From positions 29,417,906-29,481,905 of the forward strand of contig CM038221.1 in NCBI GenBank assembly GCA_021442155.1: a DNA stretch of 64,000 nucleotides, written 5' to 3'. The notes under the pieces are model-generated. The model did not search any database and was not told the DNA's origin. It worked only from the letters and a program-made list of their open reading frames with translations. The stretch is from Cymbidium sinense. Taxonomy: Eukaryota; Streptophyta; Magnoliopsida; Asparagales; Orchidaceae. Below, piece after piece: positions 25,039-37,872 of the stretch. Positions within the stretch are counted from its first letter, which is position 1. Each line of letters begins with the position of its first letter. Both the position numbers and the translations under genes were made by a program.

Positions 25039-25705
25039 ATGTCGAGCCTCGAAGCTGGACGGCGACTTCGCCGATGAGTCCGTTGAGATCCGCGAGGTAT
25101 GAGACTCTAACCTGGAGGAGGAATTCTCTCTAATCCGGTCCATTGTGGACGAATACCCGTTCATCTCCATGGATACCGAGTTTCCCGGCGTCCGCTTCGC
25201 CCGTCGGTATTTTCCGGTCAGCCGCCGAATTACTGCACTCTTAAAAGCAACGTCAACCATCTCAATCTCATACAACTGGGGCTCACCTTCTCCAACTCTT
25301 CCGCCTCCCTCTCTTCGGCTGTCCCCTCGCTGCATTTGGCAGTTCAACTTCCGAGAGTTCGACGCTGCAAGCGACGTCTTCGCCCCGAATCCATCGAGCT
25401 TCTCCGCCAGAGCGGAATGGACTTGAAAGAACCGCCGCCTCGGTGTCGCCGCACCTGCTTCGCCGAACTCATGTCCTCGGCGCCGTGCTAAGATTCCGTC
25501 ATTGGATCGCTTTTTTTCTACCGGATATCTTCTCAAAATGTTAACTTCCGCGATCTGCGACACTCGAATTCTTGATTATCTTGGCTGTATTTTCCCTTTA
25601 TATCAGCATTTGATGAGGTTCACAACAACCTCTATGGCTGAACAAGCTCAGCTACTTGAGTGGAAAGAGTAGGGTATCGTAGTTTGGATCGGATAGTTCT
25701 TCCTG
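25039..25705 (+). pseudogene. CAF1: CAF1 (CCR4-NOT deadenylase) pseudogene
   Basis: CAF1 is the DEDD-type 3'-5' exonuclease of the CCR4-NOT complex that shortens mRNA poly(A) tails. Across shifting frames the order is: DGDFADESVEIREV (about 25060-25096), a stop in place of the Trp region, SNLEEEFSLIRSIVDEYPF and SMDTEFPGV with the first catalytic D and E (about 25105-25195), NYCTLKSNVNHLNLIQLGLT, WQFNFREFDAASDVFAPN (about 25337-25395), SIELLRQSGMDLK, a damaged SG/LLKMLT region, then NNLYG-LN-AQLLE (about 25630-25665) and weak traces to 25705. Several stops and indels and loss of the C-terminal catalytic part make it inactive. A possible 5'-leader intron remains upstream (acceptor ttgtttggcag near 25000), favouring a genomic rather than processed origin, although plant CAF1 coding regions are commonly intronless. 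Confidence 0.85.
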
Positions 25706-26779
25706 CTTGAGTTGAAAGATTATTTTTTAATGGATCTGCAGAGAGATATCTTTGGAGTTTTGTATTGGCTATTGAATCAGAATCACGTTAGTATAAATGA
25801 TTAAGAATATTTAAATCAAGCGTTAATACATTTACTTGATTGAAAGTGTTGAGAGGAATGCTATAAAATCAATTGTATTAATATTATTATTCTTATTTGA
25901 AAGCAGAGATAATGATATATTGTTAATTTCCTTTAGCTTTGCATTCTTATGTTACATATCATTGTGAAATCACAAATTTAAGAGAAATTTCATTCATTAT
26001 ATATGATTTTTTATAAATATTGAATGATAAGCTGTGAGATTGAATTATTTAATTTATATTTATCATCTTTATGATATAATATAATTTATTGTCACAATCT
26101 TTTCATCCTAATATTTTAACAACACAACTTTATTATAATGAATAACATTTATGTTGATAAATATTTGGATTCATATGACATAGTCAATGAGATTATTTGT
26201 TTTATAAATCTATCTTTTAAGGCTTCATGGAATCCTCAAATTGCATGGTATTCTTGAGGCATGTTACCATTTCATCACTTGGCTTTAACTTTAAAATTAA
26301 TGCTCTATTCAATATCCTCATACTTTTATACTATAAATTAAACATTCTTAGATCTTTCAAATCTAAGTGTCACTTTATTCTATTAAGATATTAAATTATA
26401 ATAATCAATTTTAATAGAGCACATTATAATAATTTAATTGATATCTCTCTTATTTTCTAAATCTTTCCTTCATTATTTGAATTTTTAAGTGCATTATAGT
26501 TATTTTCTGCATTATAGAATGTGTATTTCACATTAATAATGTTATTTATGAGGTGATATTAAATATTTAGATGTTATTTATATAAATATTAAAATTCAGA
26601 TATTAGAAATATAAATATAAGAATTGTGTATATCTATGTAAATGTCCTAAATAAATAATTAATTAGGTTTAATTTTAATTAAAATTAAATTGAATATTTA
26701 ATTACCAATTTAATAAACAAGTTAAAAAATTTAAAATTTAAATCATAAACAAGCTCAGCTCTAATTCGATAAAAATATA
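25706..26779. other. No gene seen; strongly AT-rich
   Basis: Long A/T tracts with no supported coding region. Likely old intergenic or repeat DNA. Confidence 0.4.
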
Positions 26780-27560
26780 CATGAAGAATGGCTCGACTCC
26801 CCTCATTTACCGCAGTATTTTTCGCCACCGAAACGATTCCTCGCGGTTAGCTCTGCCGCGCTCCCCACTGCCAAGCCACCCAACTCACTCCCTCTCTCTC
26901 ACTCTCTCGCTCCTGCTTCCTCCCTCCCATCTCTCTCTATTCTCTATCATCTCATGAGATACGCCTGCGCCGGCGCTAAAACCCTAGTCAATGAGGAATG
27001 CTCTGGCCGCAATCCTACATCGACACCGGAATCATCTGATTTCTCATGGTATTTCTCTCTTTTATTTATTTTCCATGTCCTCTCACCACCTTTTCATGCC
27101 AGATGATGACTTCTTTGTCTTTCTTTTAAACTCTTTTAGGTTTGTTCATCAGCAATGGTAGTAGCTTTTCAAAAGCTTTTCTATCATGGGAGATGGGTCT
27201 GGACGCTAGACTCCTCGAAAGGAACGATCGACCTCCGCCCTCTTCTCGTAGGTCAGTTGATTCCGATAGTAGGAGTCTTCGTTAGAAGGATTGCGTTTGT
27301 TTCATTATTTGGAAAAAAATTGGTGGCAAATGCAGCTTCTCGACAGTATTTACTAGTGTGCATGGAGAGAAACCAGCTGCTGAGTATGTGAGGTGGCGAA
27401 AGCGATTGGAGACCGAGGTTGGGCACATGCTTGGAATACACGGCTCCAAGACTTTTTTCGCTTTACTCTGGAGACTTTTTTCACTTAGAATCCAATTGAA
27501 ATCAATTTCAAGTCAGATTAAAAATCAATCTCATGTCATCTCAAACTCAATTCCCAGTTA
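26780..27560 (+). pseudogene. 5' end of a broken nuclear gene, possibly with a mitochondrial presequence; unidentified
   Basis: A CT-rich leader (26880-26950) is followed by a telo-box-like AAACCCTA at 26978-26985 and an ATG at 26991. Exon 1 (26991-27048) ends at a good donor. The acceptor at 27138-27139 opens exon 2 in phase. The joined product starts MRNALAAILHRHRNHLISHG, a basic, Leu-rich stretch without acidic residues like a mitochondrial targeting peptide. It continues with SSFSKAFLSWEMGLDARLLE and hits a stop near 27290. In another frame HGEKPAAEYVRWRKRLETEV follows (27360-27420), then low-complexity sequence. The last motif weakly recalls the start of ABC1-like kinases from memory; I do not assign it. 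An upstream ATG at 26954 opens an overlapping frame. Confidence 0.4.
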
Positions 27561-29539
27561 GATACAAGTAAACATTGGAGTCTCGTTAAAGCAAAACTGA
27601 GAAGAGTTATGCTTTTTTTTTGTTTAACATAGAAATTCTCTCACGAACTGATGCTATGTTGTTTAGTAATTTGGACATGAGTGAAAGTTTTAAATGGGTT
27701 TACTCTGGTGGGTAAAATTAGGCGCTGTTCAAAAATTTTCTGGTCTGCTTTATGAAATAAAATTGCTGCTACAAAACAAAGGTGATAGAGCAACTCATTA
27801 CAAGTGTGTTCTTCATGGGCATGTGGTCACGAAGAGGTGCATACAGGGTATTGGCTTTCTTTTTTGTGGTTCCTCAAAAAAATAAAATTGCGGTATGTCC
27901 AAGATGGAAAAGAGAAATGGTGAAGTAATAAATTACCAAATGTAGCATTGAAATGTGTTGATGTACTTCTTTGATATATAAGCAATATCAAATCCATTGG
28001 TAATATCTGTTAGGGCTGTTAGTTTAAGCTTGCCAATTTACAATGTTAGGTTTTTGAGGAATGGAATAATAAGATCCTACCGAAGGATCCAAAAGGTTAT
28101 TTATGTTTAGGAGAGAACCAAATATTGGCTAGTAGTCATGACAATCAAGCTTCCTTGGGTATCAAGGTTCATGTAATTTAATAGTGATTAAGACATTCAA
28201 GTTGCCTTGGGCGTGAAGATGCATGTAATTTGATAGAGTTTGTTGTTGAATGTTGTCACTATAAAAAAAGATTGGATTGATCTAGTCCAAGTTAAGGATT
28301 TGTTCAATTTTATTTCGGATGAAATTGTATCTACTGAATATCTAGCTTTTTTTAGCATGTTTTACAAATGCTACAATGTGTAGGAAATGATTGACAATTT
28401 ATAGTAAAAAATTAATGTGCAATCTATTAATTATATAATGTTGTCTTACTTAATATCACTTGGTGCACAAAAGTATCATCATTTCATGTTGATCATTGAA
28501 AAATCAATTGAGATAATATTAATGAGCCAATTATGATACATTATCCATTGAAAGGGATAGAAAATGAAGGGTGATGCTCACAACATGTATTTTTTTATGA
28601 CAAGTTGGATATATACCCTTATCAAATTACAATGAATTCTCTATTAAATAATTATTACAAGACTTAAATTAATCCTAATTGAAAATTTTAATTATTAAAA
28701 TATAAAATAAAATGTAAATTTTTAAGTATTGTTCTAATTCAAAATATGATACTTTAAATTGATTATATTAAAAACATCGTATATATTAATTGTTATAATG
28801 TGTCAAATTTGTATCATAACATAAATTTATCATTTTATTCTCTTAAAATAATCCCATACAATGAATATGAGAACATTTTGAATTTTGTTTAAATTATTAT
28901 ATAACACATAGTATCTTAAATAATTATAATTTTGTCCCATGCATTGCATGATTTTTTTTATACATATTATTATCCTAATATGAAAAACAAAGTTCAAGTT
29001 AAGACATGTTCATTAAATATAAGGCACATTAGCTTAATATTTCAGAGCTTAGGTTATCAATCAATAGGTTTTGAGTTCAAACTTTTGCACATAGATTATA
29101 TGTACGAATTTGCTGCTAAATTCACTCAGAATGTCCCAAAAAAGAAGCATTCATTAAATGCACCTATCTACTTAGTCTATTCAATATTATGAAATTATAA
29201 TGAAAAAGATAAATTCCTCCAAAACTTTAAAAGAACATTAGAGTTCAATTTAAAAATGGAGCAATCTCCAAAATTATTAAAATAGTATTCCCTAAATAAA
29301 AAAAAACTATTTAAATTTAAAAGTTAACATCTTATCAAGTCCAGGATGTAAAAGTGGAGGGTTGCGATAGGCATACATCCAATAAAACTTGTTGAAATAA
29401 TCATGACATGAATCCTTTAAAACATTGTATTAATGAGTCCCTAGCGGCATTGTATAATCTGATGAAAAGTGTGCATGGGCTCTTGATGTGGGTCGTGTTA
29501 AATAGGTGGTTCCACATTATGGACGGATCAAAGAAGTTA
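27561..29539. other. No gene seen
   Basis: AT-rich DNA, possibly former introns of the broken gene. A short frame at 27694-27885 has no recognisable domain. Nothing else supported. Confidence 0.35.
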
Positions 29540-29708
29540 GTCCATGAAACTAGAATTAGGAACTTGGAATATAGTACTCTTACGTAAATTAATGGAATTA
29601 ATAGATATTATGGTTCATAGGAAGATAAATATTTTATGTGTTCAAGAAACAAAATGGGTTGGGGAGAAAGCCAAGGAGATTGATAGTTTAGGTTTTAAAC
29701 TTTGGTAT
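29540..29708 (+). mobile_element. RTE-type LINE endonuclease, 5' fragment
   Basis: The frame from 29544 gives LGTWNIVLLRKLMELIDIM, KINILCVQETKWVGEKAKEI and GFKLWY. This is the start of the apurinic-type endonuclease (exonuclease-endonuclease-phosphatase fold) of plant RTE-like LINEs, including the N and QETKWVG (catalytic E) motifs. Homology stops at 29708, where a large insertion begins. The remainder lies at 35781-36213. Confidence 0.85.
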
Positions 29709-32700
29709 TGTGATGTTTATTTGTGGGACACCACACAATTCTTAGAGGGTGTACTTATTGAAGTGATCGGGAATGAAATTAAGGAATGATGCACTATCTC
29801 AAAAAATAGAAATCATCACCCTATAATGAACCTAATCACCAAATAAGGACTCCCAGGCATGATGGGTTTCAATATACTAGAGATTTTTCTCTTACTTTAC
29901 ATGAAAAGTAAAACAGTTTATATTAAAGCGGTTGGTTAAGTTCCTATGTAGACAACCCCCATAGTTAATTACATCTTAAGAGATGAAATCCTTAAGAATA
30001 CTCGATTAAAGTAGAAATTAATGTCTTAAAGATTTCAAGGCTAGGTATCAAAGGATGGGTTGTATTGGAAAATCGTGGAAAACTCAAGGAGAAGACTTAT
30101 TATCGAGCCAAAGGAGATGAGTAGAGAATGCTCATGACTAGAAAGCTAGTGAGCATTCAATCTACCATATAGTTGCTTTATATGTTTGAAATTGAAGGGA
30201 TTTATATGTTATGAATTGAAATTTTATTAGATTGTAGGGCTTATAATCCACCAATACAATTATAAATGCTAAGGTGAGATTTATGCTAGTAGCAAGAAAA
30301 CAACTACCTAGGATCCTAAATCTAGGGAGCTTTAGGAAGAACTAAAGCGCGACCTAAATCTAAGCGAAGATGGGTATAAGGTTCACCTCCACAAGAGAGG
30401 ATAAATCAGAATTGTCTTTTCCACTTGAAGTGGTGCCACTAACTCCTCTATGCTTTAAATCCATATAAGCAAGTCATATGATTTTGCAAGATAGTTAGGT
30501 TGTTATTATTTAGGAAGAGACTATCAACTCACTCCAAAGAACTAGAGCATGAGTGGTATAATTAATGACTTAGTCTTATGCAAATCTTTTCAATTTTTTA
30601 TTTAATTTTTTACTCTTCATTTTGACAAAGGCTATAGGATTTCATATGTCTAAATGCATATTGAATTGATATAGATTAAATCGAGAGAAAGAGGTATTTT
30701 TTCACCACAAGGAGACCCTCAAAGATCAAGTCTTCCCTATCGTGCAATGATGGAAACCTTAACAAGAGTGAGATAATATGAATGCATGATGTTAAACATA
30801 CAACATTTATAAGGTTGTTAAATCTTTTAATTATCTTGATTTAATACTGCTTTATGTGAGGTTATGAATTATTTAAAACTTTAATTATGAGTTGTAGTTT
30901 GTAAAATTTATTTTTCCTAAGAAACTAATTCACATTAAATCATCATTCATAAAGCTATGAAAAGGTATGCCATTTCTATTACAATTTAACCAAAACATAA
31001 ATTAATTTTATAACTAAAAAAAAAATAAAGGTCGATCGTAGTAATACAAAAAAAAAAGAGAAAATGTATCAAGCTCTACCCTTATACAACATAGGATATG
31101 AAAGAATAATTATAATTTATAAATGAATAAGTGCTATGGAGGTCTTTATTCTTCATGTCTCCTTCATTTTTATGTTTTGCTCTTTGATTTGGTAGACTTC
31201 AAGACAGCACATGGCACCCCAAGAAAAAATCCTTTGGCCAATGCTCATCCTAAAACCCCATAAATCTTAATTTCTACTATCAATAAACATAAAAAAGTAT
31301 AATTACACACAAGATAAAATATACTAAACACAAAACAATATTATATTTATTATTTGACTTAATACCACACATGGGTAAATCATTGTCTAACTAGATTATG
31401 CTTCTCTACAAATTAGAAGTTTATATTTATTTTTTTCTACAAATGTATAGAGATTAGGCTAATCATGACCTAATATCCATTCATGAAACATACACTAACA
31501 TATAGTATAAAATATTACATCACAAATAAAATATACAACATACCAAGCACCACCCAACATAAAGCTAGAAGTAGTGACTTAATTCTAATGTATTGTGTTA
31601 GGCTTATATGGTAAGTCTTGCTAAGCATTAGTTGTAATTCTCAAGTGTGAGAGAGATTTAATCATAAATGATGATTTTTGTTGTCTAATTGATTTGAGAA
31701 TTTTAATTTTGTTTTTATTTAGTTTCATATGATCTAAACTTAGCATTTAAGTGTATAAAAGAAGAAAGAGGATTCCTCTTTCATCCCCACCTTAAGCTAC
31801 TTTCTAAAGCATGTTTATTTGATTTAGTTCTTTTAGTGAATGACTTCTTACATTTTAAATTAATCTTAAGTTTTGGTTCACTTTAAATGATTCTATTCAA
31901 CATGAAAGGCATCTTAGGATTAACTTAATTGAATTACTATCATATCATATATCAAGTTATTCCTTTCCATCACATGTAGCATGCATATGACTTAATTCTA
32001 AGTATAACTATACATGCAACATATTTCTTTTAGCAGCTTTAAATGAAAGATGCATATGTGTATTTTATAGAAAATATGATTTTCACTCATTAGATAAATG
32101 CACATTCAAGTGTATAAAAGTATTAAGCAAGTACTTCCATTGTTAACTAGTGAGGTAAAGACCTCCTTGGGGCTACTTAAAATCCGTATCCAAACTAGAT
32201 ATACCCACTATTCTTGAATACACATGAATGTACAAATGACTACAAGAATGAAAAAATGCAAAAAAGCTTTCAATTGAATTATTTATGTATGTGAGCTAAA
32301 GTTGAAAAGCGATTTTCATTCATTAGCTAAATGCACATATAAGTGTATAAAGTTTTAAGCGGATACTTCATTATTGTTAAACCAGGGAGTGGGTAAAGTC
32401 CCTCACTCTTAAATAGTGACAAATGAGCATAATTAATTAATTAATTTAATTTCGTTCATGTGATTAATTAACCCTTAATCAAGTTGGGAGTAATTAAGGC
32501 CCAATTAGATAATTCTCCTAATTAATTAACTTATAAATCCAAAGATAATTAGGAAGATCATCATAAACAATCTCAAAAAATTATTGAGGCAATTAATTAA
32601 TTAATTAAGAAATAATTAAGGTAATTAATTTTAATTAAACTTTAAGTAAGCTCTAATTAATGTTCAAAATCAATTAAGGATCTTTTAATAAATTTCTCTC

Positions 32701-35700
32701 TAAAATACCCTCAAAATGAATATTTACTTGCATTTTATGATTTTCTATGGTTTGTTATAATTTCCCAAAATTTCAGTTGATTTAAATGATTTTTCAAGAT
32801 TTTTTATAAAGTCTATTAGTTTATTTTGCTAAAATAGACTATTTGAGCTTTAGAATGCACTATCTCTCAATCCAGAAATTCTTTTGACTTGAAATTTTTA
32901 TGCTAGGTTTATTTTAACTTCAATTCCAATCTAAAATTTTAAATCAATATGATGTATATTTTTATTTAATTATTGAAGTTTGATTTTCACTAAAACTCAA
33001 ATTAAGCTCAAAATATTTGATGAAATTTAGGTATTTTATATTTGTTGGATTCCCCCTCAAAAGATGAATCCAATGAGCCCTTATTTATAAATTTTCATCG
33101 AGTATTTTATTTCTATGAATTTTTTAAGTTCTTAGTGATTTAAATAATTTTTAAAATTTGAAAATAGCAGAATTTCCTACTTAATCAAGTCAGCACCATG
33201 CAGTGCCGATGTGGCAATGCGACACCACATGATTGGACCGCGGTTCCACGTGGCATCGGCAATTAGCCACGCTGACCTTGAAGCGAAACCACGCGAGTGT
33301 GGTTCCAATCGGACCGTTGATCAATCGATCTAACAAAAACGTGTGATCTAGCATGAAATCTAGACCTTCTGATTCCCTAAAGCGAGATCAGACGGTTGCT
33401 GCTTCCCAACCGGTGAAAGCGATGGGGAACAATAAACCAAGAGCTATTTTACGGGATTTTTCACAAAATCGAATGAAATTTTATCCAAACGGGCTCGATT
33501 TCGCATTGATTCTCATTGGAAAACTCCATTTTTTACAGTAGGATTATGTAAAATGAAAGATGCAAGGATTTTCTAAGGAAATTTGTAAATTATGCATTGA
33601 AAGCAAAATCTCAAAAGGCTACGATTCTTTGAAATTTACCTCACCGGGGATGGTTTTGGTGGCGATGTTGATCCAACCAAGCTCTTAGATGCAAGAAGAA
33701 GCTTTGGATGGACCTAGCTTTGCTTCCCTTTGGAATGACGTATCCACTAGAGTCATCACTTCCTCAGTCCACTTGATTTTGGTGGCTTTAGCTCAAAGGA
33801 AGTGGAGGGATGAATCGATTGCTTGGGAGCTCTTGGAGAGTGAAATGAGGGCAAGAGAATGATTTTGGAAGCCTCTATTCTTGTTTTGGTTTTGGCCAAA
33901 ATCCCCTAATGGTGCTTTTGGCTCTAGTGGATGTCCTATGATTTAGGGTGTAAGGAATGCAGAGAATCATCATGGGTGGCTTAGTTTGGTTGGTTCAAGA
34001 GGAATTAGTGTGTGTGTAGCAAGGGGGAATTGGAGGTCCTTCATGCCAAGTGTTCCAATGAGGGAGGTGAGGTGAATTCACCTCCCCATGAGTCCTGACC
34101 AGCCTAACCACCTCTTATGTCAGGTTGGTCAATGTCCCTGGAGCCTAGGTGGACCAATGGATGAGTTTCAAGTGACCAAAGAAGAGAAATGACCATTTAC
34201 ATGGGTGTTTTGTCTTATGTGATATCCTTAGCCCAAGGCTAGAGTGGTTATTTGCATTAGATTTGATTTGGCATTTGAAATGAGTCAAAAGTGAGTTGGT
34301 TCAAATTCAATGTCATTTGAGTTCATTTGGTTCAATTTGACCCATTGGATCAAATTGGGTCAAATCGGTTAGTTTGACCAATTGATCAAATTAGATCAAA
34401 CCAAGGGTTTGTCAAGTAAATATGATCATTTGAGATGTGTTTGTGTCATTGGTTTGATTTAATTTAGATTTAAATTGGGTTTAGTCTAATTTGACCCTTT
34501 ATGTCAATCTGGGCTAAGTGGGTCAATTAGGTTTAATTGGCTAAATTAGATTCAATTATGGCCTTGGTCAAGTTTAACAATCAATTTGAAATGAACTTGA
34601 GCCATTAGTTACAATCAATTTGGATTGGATTTTGATTTGACCTATTTTTGCCATTTAGGTCAATTTGGGTCAACTTGGGTCAAAAGGGCCAATTGGGTTT
34701 GGTTTGGCTAAATTGAAGGTCAAGTCATGTTCAAATGTTAATTTTGGGTTGATATGAATCATTGGTTTCAAGAGATTTCGCTTAGGTTGCAATTTGGCTA
34801 TTTTTTGTTCATGTGGGTTAAAGGGTTGATTTGTTTAAAGAGCTAAGTTGACTTGGTTTGACTCAATTTATGGTAATTGATCAACCTAGGATGATCAACA
34901 ATCATGTCATGAAGTTTGGATTGGCTTAATTCACTTTGAGTTGGATCAAATTAGATTTTGGTTCATATAGGTCAAATTGGCCACTTTGGGTCAAGTGAGT
35001 CAATTGTGTTTAGTTGGCTTGATTTTGAGTTGAGTTTGATTTAGTTGAGTTTATATATGAATTTGGGATTGATATATAAATTCAATTATGATTGGTTTGG
35101 GTTCAAATGAGTTTTGGTTCATTTGAATATTTCAAGTCAAATGGGCTAGGTTTGGTTTGACTTGAGTTGATTTTGATTTGGCTTGATGATTGTATATTTC
35201 ATTTATATTTGGATAGTAATTGAAGGAATAATTGATTGAAGAGAAAATCCGGTTTTGACTTGACTTGGATGTCATTTGGTTGAGTCCAAGGAATTGGCTC
35301 AAAGGGTTCAAATTTGGGTTTTAATTTGACTTGGATTTATTTTTGGATATTTGGTTGTAGGTTTGATTATATTTGAAGATCATTGAAGGTATGATTGGTT
35401 CATGAATAAATCAATCAAGTTTGATTGAATTGGATGGAAATTTTGGCTAAGTCCATGTATTCATCATAAGGCTTAGGAAGGATTTGATCAAGGGCTTAAA
35501 TCATTTGGATTTGAATTTGGATTTTGATACTTGTATTGAATTTGAGGTTTGATTTGAGAAGGTAAACATAGGTTAGATTTAGGCCACAAGATGGGCAAGT
35601 CTTCCAAAATCCCTAAGGCATGGCCCAATCTTATGATTAACCCTTCTAAGTCTCTAGGCTTAGGTTAAGTATTCACCTAATCACTAGAAGTATTTTATGA

Positions 35701-35780
35701 CTAAGGAAGTCTTAGTGTCTAGAAGATTCTTAAGTCTAAGAAAAGGAGGTTGAGAACTCACTCCAAAAGTGAGGTCAATA
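29709..35780 (+). mobile_element. About 6.07-kb insertion splitting the LINE; likely non-autonomous retroelement
   Basis: GGTAT at 29704-29708 and again at 35781-35785 looks like a 5-bp target duplication. The insert starts TGTGATG. It ends TCAATA, while the related copy at 36214 ends TCAACA, so an original TG...CA termination is plausible. No long open frame exists. The interior has AT-rich blocks with attaatta words (32400-32660), a GC-richer patch (33180-33330), and a long stretch of degenerate tttgggtcaa/tttggttcaa repeats (34260-35560). Paired LTRs were not found by eye. Colinear similarity with 60967-64000 covers the left 2.6 kb or more, and inverted similarity with 36214-37075 covers the right end. 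A LARD-like element is my best guess. Confidence 0.55.
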
Positions 35781-36213
35781 GGTATTCAGGTAGAAGTCAA
35801 TTATAAATGATGTGTGATTATAGATAAAAGTTTGAAGGATAATGTTATAATTATTAATATATGAGATATAGTTTTAAAGATTATTGTTGATACTAAGATT
35901 ATCAATGTTATAAGTGTTTATGCTCCTAAAGTAGGTTTGGATGTAAGCTCAAAAGAAAATTTTGGAATGAATTAGAGGGATTACAAAAGATGCCTCTTGA
36001 AGAAAAGTATTTATTGGAGGAGATTTAAATGGACATGTTGGTAGAGTGGTAGAAGATTTTAAAGTATTCATGGTGGTTATGGATTTGGAGTGGCTAATGA
36101 AGAAGGTATGACTATATTAGATTTTGTAGTTGTTATTACTTTATTTTAGAAAAGAGATGAGGATATTATTACTTATAAAAATAGATCTAGTAAAACACAA
36201 ATTAATTATTGTT
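35781..36213 (+). mobile_element. RTE-type LINE endonuclease, 3' fragment
   Basis: Continues the endonuclease begun at 29540. In shifting frames: VIIDKSLKDNV (about 35823), IINVISVYAPKVGLD (about 35895-35945), a frame change, then IHGGYGFGVANEEGMTILDF (about 36066-36125), KRDEDIITYKNRSSKTQIN (36151-36207). These are the SAYAP..GL, GGDLNGHVG-like and GFG..NEEG..LDF landmarks of the family. The match stops at 36213 where an inverted repeat copy begins. Reverse transcriptase is not seen. Confidence 0.8.
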
Positions 36214-37075
36214 GACCTCACTTTTGGAGTGAGCTCTTAACTTTCTCGTAGTAGATCTAGGACTCTTGCAGACACTAAGAGTTCCATAGTCCTAAGACAC
36301 TTCTAGTGATTAGGTGAATAATTAACCTAACCCTAGAGATTTAGAAGAGTTAGCCATAGGTATAAGTTATGCCTTAGGGAGTTAGGAGGACTTGCCTACC
36401 TTATAACCTAAACCCTATCCTTACTTCCTTCTTCCAAATCTATTCAATTGATTTTTTCAATTACCAAATTCAACTTCAAATTCAAGTCCAAGTCAAATTC
36501 CAAATTAACTCCAATCTAAATCAAACCAAATGATTAAAACCCATAATTAAATCTAAATCTCAAAATCCTATTCTAAGTCATATGAACTACACTCATATAC
36601 TTAGCCAAAAAACCCCTTCAAACTAAGCCCAAACTTAGTTGATTTCTTTATAAATCAATCATTCCTTCATTTATATCCACAAATATAAATGACATCCAAG
36701 TTCAAACCATTCAAACCAACTCAAAATAAATCAAATCAAATCAAAATTGAAATTAACCCTTTCAACTTACATCCCTAAGCTTAATCAAATTTGCTTTCAA
36801 ATCATTCCAAACTCAAAAATTTTTCTCACATGTCATTTATATCTTCATTTATATTCATAAATATAAATGAAATATAAATTCAAATGACCAAAATCAAACC
36901 CAAATCAAATCAAATTCCCAACTTTAGCCCTTTTAGCCAAACTTTTGAACTTGGCTAAATGATAACCAAATCAACTCAAAACCTATGGATTTCTTCATGA
37001 TTCGATCATTCCTTCAATCATGGATCCAAATATAAACATAAATCATCATTATCGAGCAAACCAAGTCAAACACAA
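36214..37075 (-). mobile_element. Partial copy of the 6-kb element, inverted
   Basis: The reverse complement of 36214-36440 matches 35560-35775 closely in order: the gaggtcaa end, gagctcactccaaaagtgag, cacctaatcactagaagt and the ccctaaggcat region. The rest (36440-37075) has the complementary, tttgaat/ccaaatc-rich text of the right part of that element. The copy is truncated at about 37075. Together the two copies form an inverted repeat around the LINE fragment. Confidence 0.7.
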
Positions 37076-37872
37076 TATATCGCATTCTTTTTATGATTTG
37101 GCATATCCAGAGATAGTCATTATTGCAAATCATAGCATCATCATTAGAAAAATTTTGTATTGAATGACTCCGAATAAGCTCGTGACCAACATTGGTGTCA
37201 CATAAATTGGCATTACCTAGTAAAGAATCCTCCTCAATATCGCTATCATCAAATACATTGCTTGATTAGCTATTCATTGTTTCGTACTTGTCATTCGATA
37301 ATACTCTAGATGAACTAGGTTACTCATGCAGTTGTGCTTGAACAGGCAGCTCAGTTCTGTATTAAAAAAGTCTTAATCTTTTAACCAATAGAAGATAGTA
37401 TAAACCAAGAAATGAAGACACTAACACTGCTATTGAGGTAACTACTTACCTTATTTCTGGGTCGTCATAAAATGCTGCGGTATAACGTTATTGGCCAAGT
37501 GAACTCATGCGTGTCGGTGAACATTATGCTACATGATATTTAGTATCAATTTCAGCGGCATATTGTGGTTTTATTTCCACATAAAGAATTAATGTCTAAC
37601 GGAAGCTTCATCTGATCTGCAGACTTCATCAGAACGGTATTTATCCCGTGGAAAAATGACACGTAATCTCCACTACGGTTATCAACGTCATAGCAGATCT
37701 AAGCACTTTCTATTTTAAATCTTCTAAGCACAATGCGAAACTTGCATGGGACGATTTTTGCCACTAACATAACTTGGAATGAATTGATCATCAACAATCA
37801 GTTGACCGTCATAGAAGAGAATTAAGGAAACGAGCTCCTGACTCATCCTAATATATGCTTAGCAACCAAATT
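37076..37872 (-). mobile_element. Possible Mutator-like transposase N-terminal fragment
   Basis: On the minus strand, from about 37847, the sequence reads MSQELVSLILFYDGQLIVDD, then FIPSYVSGKNRPMQVS, then frame breaks with YDVDNRSGDYVSFF and MKSADQMKLPLDI. The start resembles the MuDR N-terminal domain of plant Mutator-like elements in general style only. Stops and shifts show decay. No DDE catalytic domain or zinc finger was found. It adjoins the right arm of the inverted duplication. Low confidence; a decayed host gene is an alternative. Confidence 0.3.

Noticed and set aside
25027..25563. 178-codon open frame on the minus strand
   Set aside because: It lies exactly opposite the CAF1 pseudogene; its basic, Arg-rich text is the complement of GC-rich CAF1 codons.
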